NCBI RefSeq assembly: GCF_024170465.1
Contig: NZ_JALJYF010000001.1
Span: forward strand, 248,001 to 312,000
Reading direction: 5' to 3'
From: Natronospira proteinivora
GTDB lineage: Bacteria > Pseudomonadota > Gammaproteobacteria > Natronospirales > Natronospiraceae
DNA: 64,000 nt
Below, piece after piece: positions 33,970-44,369 of the stretch. The notes beneath the pieces are model-generated. The model had not been told where the DNA came from. It worked only from the letters and a program-made list of their open reading frames with translations, and made no database searches. The translations under genes and the position numbers were made by a program. Numbering within the stretch: the first letter of the stretch is position 1; every line of letters starts with the position of its first letter.

Positions 33970-36900
33970 ATGGTTTTCCACAGACTTTTCCTTACTCTAT
34001 TCGTTGTCGTTCTCACGCTTCCTTTTTTGCTCACGGGTACGGTCGCCGATGATGGCCGTACGCCCCGTGTGACTGAGGCTCTTTGGGTCGCCGAAGGTGG
34101 CCGCATCAGCGGCTTCGATCTTCATACCGGCCAAGAGCTATTCGGTGGTATAAGCCAGCACGCGGCAGTGCAGGCGCTTGCCGTGGATGTCACTAGCGGC
34201 TCCATCTGGGCGATGGAAGCATCGACCAACGAACCAGAGACGCCCTGGGCCCTGCGCGCTTATTCCTTTGATGGCCTGCTTGAGGCTGACTGGCCGCTCC
34301 CCGCCACGGTGGGGGAAAACGTTGCTGACATGGCCCTGAGCGCAGAGGGCCGTTTTGTATGGCTGGCCGATACCGAGACCCTGCATCGAGTCGATACCGC
34401 ATCTGGTGATCTGGAGACCGTGTCTCTTCAGCATCGCCCTGGAGAAATGTTGGCTGATCATGAGCGCAACGAGATTTATCTCCTTGCCGATGAGCAGTTG
34501 GAGGTGTTTTCGGCCTCTGGAGACGCTTTTCCATCCAAAGAACGTTCATTCGCATTGGACGGTGCAGCAATCCCTCGTCGTTTGTCGTGGGATCCGGTTT
34601 CCGGGGAACTCTGGGTACTGAGTGACGAGGATATTCAGCGTATACAGCCTGACGGTCAGCTGATCGAACGCTTCGAGGTTCGCGATCCCGAGTCGGTTCG
34701 GGAGCTGGCACCGGATGGGCAGGGTGGCGTCTGGATAGCGAGCGAGCATCGTTTGCAGCGCATCCATAGTGGCGGCGGGGTAGCGGTCGAGCTTTCACCA
34801 TTTGCCGGATTGATGGATATCGCTGGAGGTATTCGGGCCCTGTACTCGGACCCCCGGTCAGGCCGTATTTGGGTCGTCGCCGGTTCGCATGTTCGTGTAC
34901 ATGGGCTGGCTGGAGAGCTAGTCAATACTGGACGAGTTTCAAGCGTTGCAGGCCCATCTTCCCTTTTCCTCGACACCCTCGCGCCTGCGCTGGAAATCAT
35001 ATCGCCGGTGGACGACAGCTATATCGCTGATACCCGTCCTGAGTTGGATTTCGCGTGGACCGATGCCGGTACTAGCGTAGATTCAGATAGTCTGAAGCTG
35101 GAGTTGGACGAAGCGGCGCCCCCAATTTCCTGTGAAATGGGCCAGGTGAGTGCCTCTTGTGAATTCGATGAGGCGTTGGATGATGGCGAGTATGAGGTGC
35201 TGGCGACCATTGCCGATTTTGCCGGAAATGTATCGGATGAACAGAATGTCCAGTTTACTGTAGATACACAGCCGCCGACTATCTCTCTGGACACGCCCGA
35301 GGCTGGCACTCGCGTTACAAGTCCCGTCATCCGTGCCGCAGGGACGGTTGATCAGTCTGCTTCCCTATTCATCGGCGGTGCCCCGATTGCAAATGATTCC
35401 GGCGTTTTTGATACGGAAGTAGATCTGGATCCGGGTGTCAATATTCTCGAGTTCAGTGCTGAAGATCGTGCCGGCAATAGGGCCGAGCTCGTGCGTGAGG
35501 TGTATTTTGACCCGCCGGCTCCGCGTCTGTCAGTGGATAGCCCGCCTGCCGATGTCGTCACTCCGCGTACAGAAATAGTTATTCAAGGTCACGCCGAGCA
35601 TGTCGAAACCCTCAGGCTTAATGGCGATATCGTTACAGTGGATTCGGGAGGTGCTTTCGAAGTTAGCCGTACTCTGAATCAGGGGGATAACCATTTCAGC
35701 CTCCAGGCATCGGGTATCTGGGGCGAGCAAACATCTGAATCCCTTATCGTGCATCAGGATAGCGCCGCAGCCGATTTTGATTTCTCTCACCTTTCCGTCA
35801 GCCATACTGGCAATGGTGCGCACCACATTCGTGCTGCCGAGGGATCTGTCCGGCCCGGCCAGGAAATCATTGTCAAGATCTATGACCAGAACGGGGTTCT
35901 ACTGGATGAGGTAGCGGCCATAGCAGACGAAGAAGGTCGTATTGATGCCACCATTGATGTGCCGGAGGGTGGCTCAATCCGACTTCGCCCTGGTGGCAGC
36001 CATGGTGGCCTCAGCAATGAGGGCGACAAGCCATTGGATGCATCGTCGGAGCCGAGTAGCTCGGATGGTTCCCCTGCTGCAGTTCCCATGGGGGAATCCT
36101 ACGGTGGACTCGGCTCGCGCACCAGTCATGTGCCGGGTCACATGCCCGGCGAATTCTCAGTGGGCGCATTGGGCGAGGCAGTGTATGACATTCCCATTGC
36201 CACGCCGCCTGGTGTTGACGACATGACGCCTGACCTCGCCCTTCATTACAGCAGTCAGGCGGGAAATGGGTATATCGGGCGTGGCTGGTCCCTGTCCGGG
36301 CAGTCCAGTATAAGCCGGTGCGCACAGACCCGTGCCCAGGATGGGCAGGTCGGCGGTGTTCAACTCAACGAGGATGATCGGTTTTGCATGGATGGCCAGC
36401 GTCTGATGGTAACGGATGGCGACTACGGTGCACCCGATTCTAGTTATCGCACTGAAGTGGAAAGTTGGCAGGATGTGCGTGCCGAAGGCAGTAGTGGTTC
36501 AGGCCCGGAATCCTTTACCGTCAGGAGCCGGGATGGTTTGATTCGCCATTATGGGGGCACTCAGGCCATTGAAGGCAAGTCGGATGGAACGATCCTTGCT
36601 TGGCCAATCCGAAAAATAGAAGACCGCTTTGGCAATAGTATCCGTTTTCGCTATCGAACCGAGCCTGGCACCATTGAGTGGTATCCCACTCGGGTTTCTT
36701 GGTACAACGCCAACGATGAGCTCCTGGGTGTCGTAGAACTTTCCTATGAACCACGTCCAGATGTTATAAAGAACTATGGGCCCGGTTATGACAACAGTTT
36801 GACCAAACGCCTCAGTGAGATCGAAGTTCGTGAATCCTTCTCGTCCGGTTATGGAACCGTCTTCACCTACGGGCTTCACTATGAAACACCAGCGTCCACC

Positions 36901-39900
36901 GGTGAAAGTCATCTGGCTTCCGTACAGAAATGTGCGCCGGAAGGGTGTTTGCCTCCAACGGAATTTGAATGGGCACATCATAATAATGCAACCTGGGAAA
37001 CCCCTCAAGCTGTCTCAGATCCTGGTTCTGACTGGATAGGAACGGCGCGACGGGGGCATGGTTATCGCCCTGGATTGCTTAGTATTCAGGGTGATCAGCT
37101 TCGTTACCGCTCCTTTATTTCAGGGAGCGACGAAGTGATACTTCAGAATTCGAGGATCTGTGGTCACGGTTCCGGTGATTGCGAAACACATCTTGGTAGA
37201 TACGCGGCAGTTGCAGATTTTACCGGTGATGGGGCGGATGAAATTCTTTTGCCGGACGGAGCGTATCTCCTGGGAGTTTATCGTTTAAGTGATGGTGAGA
37301 GGATCGAGATTCTTGATTATGTAGTGAATGAGACACCTTATGAAATCGCCCGAGATGGGCAGGTTCAGGTGGCAGACTTCACAGGTAACGGATATCCGGA
37401 TGTGCTTGTTGTAAGTCAAGGCCCTGGTACTCTACGTCCAGGGCGATTTTTCAAAAACGAGGAAGGCGTGTTGGGCGAGGATCAATACGCTGGGTTTGGG
37501 TTGGATGATGCGGAGCACATGAGCGTTGCGACAGTCCGGAATAATGGCCGTCCGGACATCATCACTTGGAGTAGTGATTGCGGAACCCCTACATGTGTTC
37601 AGGGTTGGACCTGGAGTCCGGCGGAAGAAAGTTTTGTTCGTATACCCGGTGCAGCACTGGATAATGACGATTCAACGTTGCAGGCCGTGTATCCTACTGA
37701 CCTCACTGGTGACGGCGCTGCAGATCTGCTCATGGTTCGGCTCGTTGGAGGGGTAGGTAATCGACGTCAACAATTGGTTTTATATCCGGGGCGAGATGGA
37801 AGATGGGATGAAAGTGAAAGCGCTTGGGAGATAGAGGGGGAACCTGGTCGGTTCAATAGTCTTCGCCCATTAGATCTGCATGGAACTGGGCAAACAGAGG
37901 TTGTATATCAAGACCAAGAGGCGACTTCTTGGAAGAGGCTTGAGTGGGATGGTAGTGAGGAGAGTGTTTCAGTCCGAAGTTTTGGGGCACCCCTAAGATT
38001 TGATCATACTCAATTGAGGATGCTGGATTTTGAGGGCGATGGACGGGCTGGTCTCTTTTATCCCAATGGTCGCGGCGGCTGGGATTGGCGGGCTCCGGAA
38101 AATAGTAGCTCCAGGCAGATCGAGACGATTACCAACGGCTTGGGGAGTGAAACTCGCATTGCCTATGGCCAGTTGAGCGAGCGTTCAGGCGTCTATGGCG
38201 GCCATTCCGATGACGGCCTGTCGGGCGATGTTGAGTTTCCATTCTTCCACAGTCGTGGAAATGGCTTTGTAGTGAAGGCAACGGCTACTGATGTTGGTCC
38301 ACACTCCGGTGGATCAGAGAGTAGTTATGTCGCCACATCCTATCGTTATCACGGCGGAAAGATGGACACTTCAGGGCGGGGGTTTTTAGGATTTCGTCGG
38401 GTTGATGCGGTCAATCACAACACCGGCATTGTGACAACCAACCATCACCGTCAGGATTTCCCATTCACGGGAATGCTGGAAGAGTCTGCACAGTATCGCC
38501 CTCCAAATGTTGCTCCTTCGCCATTTGATGAGCAACACTGGTCTGGCATTGTCTATGTTCCAGATGGTGGTTTTTGTGATGAGGCTGGTGCTTGCCGTGA
38601 CTTGCCTCTTGGTGAAGATGCCCCGCTGTTGGCTACTGGTAGCGACGACTACGAAGGGCTGATCAAGAAAACCACGCAATCGTTGGATAGCCTTTCGAGT
38701 GCCGAAGCAGGAAGACCTTATCCCTATGTGGCCCAGAAAGAAAAGCGGTCTTTTGAGCTGGGCACTGGCGAGGAATACAGACGGGAAGTCACGGGCACGC
38801 AGTATGACTCCTGGGGCAACGTTGTTGATGTTTCTGTCAGTTATAGAGACGGTAGTGGCTCGGAATCTCTAAGTATTCACACAGTAAATTCCTATGATCA
38901 AGATGATCCGGGGAGCTGGTGTCTTTCGCGTCTGACCGAGAGCATGGTAACCCATTCCAACTCCGCTGGCAGTGAAACCAGGAGAGCGAGCTTTAATTAT
39001 AATCCGTCCACCTGTGCGCTGGTGGAAGAAGTTTCCGGTGATCCGGATTCAGGTGCCTACAAGGTGAGCAGCTATCAGTACGACACAGATGGAAACCGTA
39101 TAGTGGTCGAACGTGGGGGGCGAGGGTCGGATGGTACAGATGCGCCTACGCGAACGAGTAGCGTTGAGTATGATGCGTCTGGCCGCTATACAGTCAGTCA
39201 AACGGATGCGGAAGGCCACACGACATCTTTCTTGCGTGAACACCCTTTGCGCTTGAAGACCAGAGAAATAGGGCCGGATGGCGTAGCTCAGCACTGGAGT
39301 TATGATGACTTTGGCCGCAAGACCGGATGGGAAGGTAATCTTGATACCCAAAGTATGAGTATAAGCCGGTCATGGTGTGGCACCGCGGATGCTTCCTGTG
39401 AAGACGAAGGTCGGTCTCTTTATACGGTGAGCAGAAATCACTCCATTGAAGGTAGCTCGCGTACGGAATATGACCGATTAGGGAGGGCTGTCTGGGAATC
39501 CGAGCAGGATGCATTGGGCAATACCGTGACTGCGGAAACCCATTTTGATCCTCTGGGCCGGCCTTATTTGACGTCAAAGCCCTACCGGGATCGTTCCAGC
39601 GCTGCCTGGAGCCTTATTCGTTATGATGCACTTGACCGCCCCGTTATTGAAGCAGGCAGCACCGCGTCCGATTGCGTTGGGAGCCCGAATTCGCTCGGGA
39701 TTAGCCATGATGATCCAGAGAGTACCGGCTGTCTGACGGTTTTCTCTGAAACAGCCTACAGTGGGCTTTCAACGATTAGCAAAGATGTAAATGGCCGTGT
39801 AAAAATGCATGTCAAGGATTCGGCGGATCGACTGTTGGCAGTAGTTGACGATCCCGGCGGAAAAAATATATCCACGGAGTATCAGTATCATCCGGCTGGA

Positions 39901-42900
39901 GATACCTGGCGAGTACTCCGCGACGGTGGCAATCATGTGACTGAGATCCATTATGATGCGCTGGGTCACAAGCTCGAAATGTCTGATCCGGACATGGGCA
40001 CTTGGACCTACCGACACTCGCCGTTCGGTGACTTGGTTGAGCAAAGTAATTCACTGGGCGAGACTACGCTTATTGGATACGACCGGCTTGGGCGTCGATT
40101 GCACCGGGACGAGCCCGATCTCCAGACGGACTGGATTTATGATGACCAAGGGCGTCTGATTGCCGAGGTTTCTTCAAATGGTTATGCGGCTTACAGTTCC
40201 TATAACCAGCACGGTCAAATAGAGCGTCAGACGACCGTTATTGATGGGCAGGACTTCGAGACCCAATATCTTTATGACGAAGAGGGCCGGGTCGAGAGTA
40301 AAGTCTACCCGACTGGCATGGATCGTGATTACTGGATTACGGCCAATGCGAACCAGGCAGCCGGGGGCGTTGAGCTGGCATGGGGTATTCGAAGGGAACA
40401 CCGGGCTTATGAATTGCATCGGCTTCCCCAGTCGGATAGTGACGTCCCCGAGAAGGTTTGGGCGTACTCTGACGGAGCAGGTGCACAAGAAGGCGTCGAA
40501 ACCTTGGCGGATGATATTGTCGGCGAAGTCCAGGATTATGATGGAGAAACATTCGATTATGTACTCAAGGAGTGCATGCCGGATGGGTCCGCCTGCAGTG
40601 AGGTCGCACGGCGCTCTGATGTACATCTTCCACCACCCTTGCCGACTCAGCCAGGGTCGCCGAAGATTGATGTACCAGAGGGGCCAGTTCCCTATGGGGT
40701 CTATTGGGTCCAGTGGGGGGATGCCGAGTGGAGTGGCGACGGTTCGATCAGCTATCATGTCCAACGTTCCGGTACACGCTCATTTGACCTGAACGAGTCT
40801 GTCTCCGATGGCGAACCGGACGGCCCCTGCGGTGATGTGGAGACGGCGGCCAGCGGTGAAAATGAGTCGCTGGCGCATCGGTCACTCATGTGTCCCCGGC
40901 AAAGTGGGGACTACTACCACCGCGCCCGCGCCTGTTCTGAACTCTCTTCAGAGTGCAGTTCGTGGACCGATGAGCAGCAAGATCCAACTCAGCTTGAGCG
41001 CCGGCCCTTATTGCCAAGCGACGGTCTTGATTTTGTGGATGTTGTTCAGGTAGGGCTCACCGATACCACATTTTCCTGGGATACGCCTGAAAACCTACCC
41101 TCCGTTCAGGAGGGAACTATCGAGTACACCCTGCAACGGGTGACGGATGGTGATACCGAGACTCTCTATCAGGGAACGAGCCAGGAGTTTACGTGGAGCA
41201 TCTATCACGAATGCCCTGAAGGCTATCGAATGCGGGAAGATCTGGAGCCCACGCCCGAGCCCGCCATTACACCCAGAACAGAAAGTTTCCAATTCCGTGC
41301 TTGTGATACCGGACGCTCCGGCTCGGATCGCTGCAGCTATTGGTCGCCGGAATTTGATGAAATCATCCAGCACCCGGCTGGCTTCGATCCCGTAAATGGA
41401 GACTGGTGTGAGCTTGACGACACCGGCGGCGGTGGGGGCGGCGGAGGTGGAGGTGGAGGAGGTGGTGGTGGTCACGAACCCTGTGACCCCAGCCATCCCT
41501 GGTGTGACGGTGGCGGAATTGATCCCCTGGACGGCGGGATTTACAACACATCCTCGGTGACAAACTGGGGTGATCCGGGTACCGCGAACTACCAGACCCG
41601 CTGGTCGGGACAGGGCGAAACGGGTCAGCTTGAAGAGCTGAAAGCGCCGGATGCCGAGGTTCCGCCAGAGTTCCAGGAAGTCCAACGACCAGCCTATGTT
41701 GTGACCTACGCTTACTCTAACACCGGTGCGGTTGTCAAGGTGAAGGGTGGTCTGGAAGACCGAGAGCAGAAAAGTCACTGGGTCCTGGATACGGTGGATG
41801 CAAATGGCCGAGTCACCGGCGCCAGTCTCGCTGGAGGGGCTGTCGAAGACCAATATAATTTTGACCCGCAGACCGGTAGTTTGGATAGCCGCTTGACTCG
41901 TCTTAATGACAGCACGGAAGTGGATCGCAGCTACGACTGGGATCTGGCCGGCAACCTTACAGGGCGGACAGACCATCGGCGTGGGCTTGCAGAAAGTTTT
42001 ACCTATGATGCCCTCTATCGCCTTAAGGATGTGACGCGCAGTTTGCCAGGATTCGGCTCCGATGCGGTAAGCCCCGCGACATTGACCCATGAATACGATG
42101 ACCTGGGTAACCTTCGCTCGAGAGGGGTGGTGACTGATTACCGTTATGAGGGCAGTGGCCATGACCATGCACAGCCGCACGCGGTCACTCGCGTCAATGC
42201 CGGTCGCGAGACTCGGACCTTCGAGTACGACGAGGCAGGCGGTATCACCAACAGCTCTCGCTATCAGGTGGAATGGACCAGTTTCCGCAAGCCGGCGTCT
42301 ATCGAGAGCGAAGACGCCAGCTCCGAGTTCCGCTATGGCCCCAATCGGGCCCGCTTCCACCACGAAGTGCGGGATAAGGACAACCTGGTCCGCGAGACCT
42401 GGTATGTGGGGGGCGACTTCGAGCGCATCGTCGACCATGAGGACGGTAAGGTGATTGACCGCCACAACATCCGTGCTGCCGGCCATGTAGTGGCCCAGGT
42501 GGATGTGCCCCTGGATCCCGCCTGGGAGGACGATGACAGCCCGGATCCAGATCTTACTGTCCGCCACCTGATTCGTGACCACCAGGACTCGGTGATTCTG
42601 ACGATCACGGGCATTGGCGGCTCTGCCAGTGTTTCAGAGCGGATGGACTACGAAGTCTGGGGCGAGCGGCGCCCTGCCGTGGGCGGCTGGGACATGAGCA
42701 CACTGGAGCAACTGCAGGCCAGCCTGTCCGCCTCCGAGCGGGGCTACACGGGCCACGAGCACCTGGACCACCTGGGCCTGATCCACATGAACGGGCGGGT
42801 CTATGACCCCTTCATTGGGCGTTTTTTGAGTCCGGATCCATTCGTGCAATTCCCCCGTAGCACCCAGGGTTTCAACCGCTATACTTATGTGGGTAATAAC

Positions 42901-43845
42901 CCCCTGTCGCATACGGATCCCAGTGGTTATTTTGCGGACGCCATTGCGACGGCATTCATATCGGTTTTGAGTGTGGCGGTTCCACCGGCTGGAGCGGCAT
43001 TTGCTGCAGTTTGGGGCTACATGACGACTGACAGTCGAACCGTTGCGGTTTACTCAGCCGTTGCGTCCTATGCTGGCGGTCAAGTGGGTTCTGCTGCCGG
43101 ATCGATGGGCTGGGGGGTAGCCCGGACAGCACTTGCGCAAGGGGTTACCCAAGGTGCGCTGTCATATGCGGCTGGAGGCCGGTTCCAGGACGGGTTTATT
43201 GGCGGGGTATCTGGCTCGCTGGTAGGCCAGCTCCAAGGTGGGAGTCTGGATACAGGCAGTGGTATGGTGGTGGCGTCGATCGTTGGCGGGACGGCGTCCC
43301 GGATGACCGGCGGACGGTTCACAAATGGGGCGGTGAGTGCCGCTTTTGCTTATGCGTTTGCGCAGGCGGGTTCTGAAGGTGAAGGTACGACGCAAAGGGA
43401 CGCCCAGTCGGACGGTGAAGTTACTCCAGGCGAAATTGACCCAGATGGGCCTCTTTCGCATTCAGAAGTTCGTGGGGAAATGCGTGAAGCGTGGCATGAG
43501 AGCCTTCCTGGATCGGCTTCACCAAGAGAGCAAGGCGGTTGGATTGTGAAGTACGAAGGAGCTCTGGGGAAACTCCGGTCTGCGCTCGGCATGTCTGAGG
43601 TTTCGGTTCATCGCGCACCTCCGGGACGGGCTGATGCCATTAATCTCGGGTCAGCGCCTAAGTTTGGAACAGTCATCGGAAAGTTTCATACGCATCCGCT
43701 TTCGGATTTCCCAGTCGGTACCTATCCAAATGATCTGTATAACGCTGTCCCTGCATATGTGATCGCTGGGGGCGGCGTCACGAGGATTAATTTGGACAAT
43801 ACTCAGAACTATTTAGGAACGCGCCAAGAAGTGCTGTCACCGTGA
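33970..43845 (+). CDS. giant exported SpvB/Rhs YD-repeat protein with variable DUF4329/JAB-like C-terminal tip
   Basis: 3291 residues, ATG at 33970 behind GGGAGGGG. Signal peptide about 1-27 (LTLPFLLTGTVADD). Visible order: propeller-like repeats (30-340); Ig-like modules (345-580); SpvB-like domain from about 727 (GEFSVGALGEAVYDIPIATP, GRGWSLSG); FG-GAP/VCBS repeats (ADFTGDGADEI near 1081, TDLTGDGAADLL near 1244); YD/Rhs repeats (about 1610-2900) interrupted by a fibronectin-like insert (about 2120-2480) and 16 glycines (2486-2501); Rhs core from 2926 (YTGHEHLDHLGLIHMNGRVYDP, FLSPDPF). A Gly/Ala-rich stretch leads to the junction FTNGAVSAAF (3117). The tip has GKFHTHPLSDFPVGTYPND (His3240, His3242, Asp3255), a JAB/DUF4329-like metal-site pattern. 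Likely a polymorphic toxin or surface protein; the Sec signal and absence of type VI genes argue against type VI delivery. Confidence 0.9.
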   Translation: MVFHRLFLTLFVVVLTLPFLLTGTVADDGRTPRVTEALWVAEGGRISGFDLHTGQELFGGISQHAAVQALAVDVTSGSIWAMEASTNEPETPWALRAYSFDGLLEADWPLPATVGENVADMALSAEGRFVWLADTETLHRVDTASGDLETVSLQHRPGEMLADHERNEIYLLADEQLEVFSASGDAFPSKERSFALDGAAIPRRLSWDPVSGELWVLSDEDIQRIQPDGQLIERFEVRDPESVRELAPDGQGGVWIASEHRLQRIHSGGGVAVELSPFAGLMDIAGGIRALYSDPRSGRIWVVAGSHVRVHGLAGELVNTGRVSSVAGPSSLFLDTLAPALEIISPVDDSYIADTRPELDFAWTDAGTSVDSDSLKLELDEAAPPISCEMGQVSASCEFDEALDDGEYEVLATIADFAGNVSDEQNVQFTVDTQPPTISLDTPEAGTRVTSPVIRAAGTVDQSASLFIGGAPIANDSGVFDTEVDLDPGVNILEFSAEDRAGNRAELVREVYFDPPAPRLSVDSPPADVVTPRTEIVIQGHAEHVETLRLNGDIVTVDSGGAFEVSRTLNQGDNHFSLQASGIWGEQTSESLIVHQDSAAADFDFSHLSVSHTGNGAHHIRAAEGSVRPGQEIIVKIYDQNGVLLDEVAAIADEEGRIDATIDVPEGGSIRLRPGGSHGGLSNEGDKPLDASSEPSSSDGSPAAVPMGESYGGLGSRTSHVPGHMPGEFSVGALGEAVYDIPIATPPGVDDMTPDLALHYSSQAGNGYIGRGWSLSGQSSISRCAQTRAQDGQVGGVQLNEDDRFCMDGQRLMVTDGDYGAPDSSYRTEVESWQDVRAEGSSGSGPESFTVRSRDGLIRHYGGTQAIEGKSDGTILAWPIRKIEDRFGNSIRFRYRTEPGTIEWYPTRVSWYNANDELLGVVELSYEPRPDVIKNYGPGYDNSLTKRLSEIEVRESFSSGYGTVFTYGLHYETPASTGESHLASVQKCAPEGCLPPTEFEWAHHNNATWETPQAVSDPGSDWIGTARRGHGYRPGLLSIQGDQLRYRSFISGSDEVILQNSRICGHGSGDCETHLGRYAAVADFTGDGADEILLPDGAYLLGVYRLSDGERIEILDYVVNETPYEIARDGQVQVADFTGNGYPDVLVVSQGPGTLRPGRFFKNEEGVLGEDQYAGFGLDDAEHMSVATVRNNGRPDIITWSSDCGTPTCVQGWTWSPAEESFVRIPGAALDNDDSTLQAVYPTDLTGDGAADLLMVRLVGGVGNRRQQLVLYPGRDGRWDESESAWEIEGEPGRFNSLRPLDLHGTGQTEVVYQDQEATSWKRLEWDGSEESVSVRSFGAPLRFDHTQLRMLDFEGDGRAGLFYPNGRGGWDWRAPENSSSRQIETITNGLGSETRIAYGQLSERSGVYGGHSDDGLSGDVEFPFFHSRGNGFVVKATATDVGPHSGGSESSYVATSYRYHGGKMDTSGRGFLGFRRVDAVNHNTGIVTTNHHRQDFPFTGMLEESAQYRPPNVAPSPFDEQHWSGIVYVPDGGFCDEAGACRDLPLGEDAPLLATGSDDYEGLIKKTTQSLDSLSSAEAGRPYPYVAQKEKRSFELGTGEEYRREVTGTQYDSWGNVVDVSVSYRDGSGSESLSIHTVNSYDQDDPGSWCLSRLTESMVTHSNSAGSETRRASFNYNPSTCALVEEVSGDPDSGAYKVSSYQYDTDGNRIVVERGGRGSDGTDAPTRTSSVEYDASGRYTVSQTDAEGHTTSFLREHPLRLKTREIGPDGVAQHWSYDDFGRKTGWEGNLDTQSMSISRSWCGTADASCEDEGRSLYTVSRNHSIEGSSRTEYDRLGRAVWESEQDALGNTVTAETHFDPLGRPYLTSKPYRDRSSAAWSLIRYDALDRPVIEAGSTASDCVGSPNSLGISHDDPESTGCLTVFSETAYSGLSTISKDVNGRVKMHVKDSADRLLAVVDDPGGKNISTEYQYHPAGDTWRVLRDGGNHVTEIHYDALGHKLEMSDPDMGTWTYRHSPFGDLVEQSNSLGETTLIGYDRLGRRLHRDEPDLQTDWIYDDQGRLIAEVSSNGYAAYSSYNQHGQIERQTTVIDGQDFETQYLYDEEGRVESKVYPTGMDRDYWITANANQAAGGVELAWGIRREHRAYELHRLPQSDSDVPEKVWAYSDGAGAQEGVETLADDIVGEVQDYDGETFDYVLKECMPDGSACSEVARRSDVHLPPPLPTQPGSPKIDVPEGPVPYGVYWVQWGDAEWSGDGSISYHVQRSGTRSFDLNESVSDGEPDGPCGDVETAASGENESLAHRSLMCPRQSGDYYHRARACSELSSECSSWTDEQQDPTQLERRPLLPSDGLDFVDVVQVGLTDTTFSWDTPENLPSVQEGTIEYTLQRVTDGDTETLYQGTSQEFTWSIYHECPEGYRMREDLEPTPEPAITPRTESFQFRACDTGRSGSDRCSYWSPEFDEIIQHPAGFDPVNGDWCELDDTGGGGGGGGGGGGGGGGHEPCDPSHPWCDGGGIDPLDGGIYNTSSVTNWGDPGTANYQTRWSGQGETGQLEELKAPDAEVPPEFQEVQRPAYVVTYAYSNTGAVVKVKGGLEDREQKSHWVLDTVDANGRVTGASLAGGAVEDQYNFDPQTGSLDSRLTRLNDSTEVDRSYDWDLAGNLTGRTDHRRGLAESFTYDALYRLKDVTRSLPGFGSDAVSPATLTHEYDDLGNLRSRGVVTDYRYEGSGHDHAQPHAVTRVNAGRETRTFEYDEAGGITNSSRYQVEWTSFRKPASIESEDASSEFRYGPNRARFHHEVRDKDNLVRETWYVGGDFERIVDHEDGKVIDRHNIRAAGHVVAQVDVPLDPAWEDDDSPDPDLTVRHLIRDHQDSVILTITGIGGSASVSERMDYEVWGERRPAVGGWDMSTLEQLQASLSASERGYTGHEHLDHLGLIHMNGRVYDPFIGRFLSPDPFVQFPRSTQGFNRYTYVGNNPLSHTDPSGYFADAIATAFISVLSVAVPPAGAAFAAVWGYMTTDSRTVAVYSAVASYAGGQVGSAAGSMGWGVARTALAQGVTQGALSYAAGGRFQDGFIGGVSGSLVGQLQGGSLDTGSGMVVASIVGGTASRMTGGRFTNGAVSAAFAYAFAQAGSEGEGTTQRDAQSDGEVTPGEIDPDGPLSHSEVRGEMREAWHESLPGSASPREQGGWIVKYEGALGKLRSALGMSEVSVHRAPPGRADAINLGSAPKFGTVIGKFHTHPLSDFPVGTYPNDLYNAVPAYVIAGGGVTRINLDNTQNYLGTRQEVLSP
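43318..43370 (+). repeat. Rhs C-terminal junction repeat, copy 1 (in the intact gene)
   Basis: This 53-base segment encodes FTNGAVSAAFAYAFAQAG, where the constant Rhs part meets the variable tip. Near-identical copies start the two orphan cassettes at 44317 and 45350. The first 23 bases differ at only one position between copies, so this is the probable site of recombination that swaps tips. Confidence 0.85.
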
Positions 43846-43863
43846 CCATTAGGAGTCTATATT

Positions 43864-44298
43864 GTGAAAATGTCTTATCAGCAGAAACTGCTACTGGCGT
43901 GCCTCTTTCTGAGTCTTTTCGCCGTCACTGTTGCAATTGGCCCTTGGCTGAAGCATCGAGGCGAGGCGGTTTCTAGTCGAATATTCGATCGCCCTATTGA
44001 ACCAGCTCCTATCCAGCTAGTCTCGCATCCTGGCCGGTTTGATCACGCACTAGTTTCAATTGTCGGGCAGTGCGTAATTCGATTCGAGCATATGGTGGTC
44101 CAGGGCTCGAGTGATCCCAATAATTGGACTTCGGGTGTTTGGTTGGTACTCAATGAAGATCAGGTTGATCATTGGGAAACACTGGAGCCAAAGTCGTGCC
44201 GGGTGACCGGTGTTATTAGGAAAGGCCCGGGTGGGCATATGGGACGATGGCCTGCTGAGTTGACTCCCGTCCGTGACATCATCTTCTACAATAATTAA
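43864..44298 (+). CDS. putative immunity protein for the intact Rhs tip, membrane-anchored
   Basis: 144 residues with a GTG start at 43864 and AGGAG eight bases upstream; the gene begins 18 bases after the Rhs stop. An N-terminal helix (LLLACLFLSLFAVTVAIGPWL) anchors or exports it. The domain has the pattern IQLVSHPGRFDHALVSIVGQCVI, also seen in the second immunity candidate (SVISDPEEFHGERISVVGRL), so the two are distant relatives. Position right after a toxin tip is the main reason for the immunity call. An exported immunity protein would fit a toxin that acts outside the cytoplasm. Confidence 0.65.
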   Translation: MKMSYQQKLLLACLFLSLFAVTVAIGPWLKHRGEAVSSRIFDRPIEPAPIQLVSHPGRFDHALVSIVGQCVIRFEHMVVQGSSDPNNWTSGVWLVLNEDQVDHWETLEPKSCRVTGVIRKGPGGHMGRWPAELTPVRDIIFYNN

Positions 44299-44316
44299 AA
44301 CTCACCTGGGTCAGTT

Positions 44317-44369
44317 TTCACAAACGGGGCGGTGAGTGCGGCTTTTGCCTATGCGTTTGGGCAGGCGGC
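44317..44369 (+). repeat. Rhs C-terminal junction repeat, copy 2
   Basis: This segment encodes FTNGAVSAAFAYAFGQAA and lies 18 bases after the stop of the first immunity gene. It matches the junction at 43318 over 53 bases with few changes. The frame is open straight into the orphan tip. Confidence 0.85.

Noticed and set aside
41095..42582. Minus-strand open frame of 495 codons inside the Rhs gene
   Set aside because: It is antisense to the well-marked YD-repeat shell, contains the reverse of the glycine tract and shows no protein motif.
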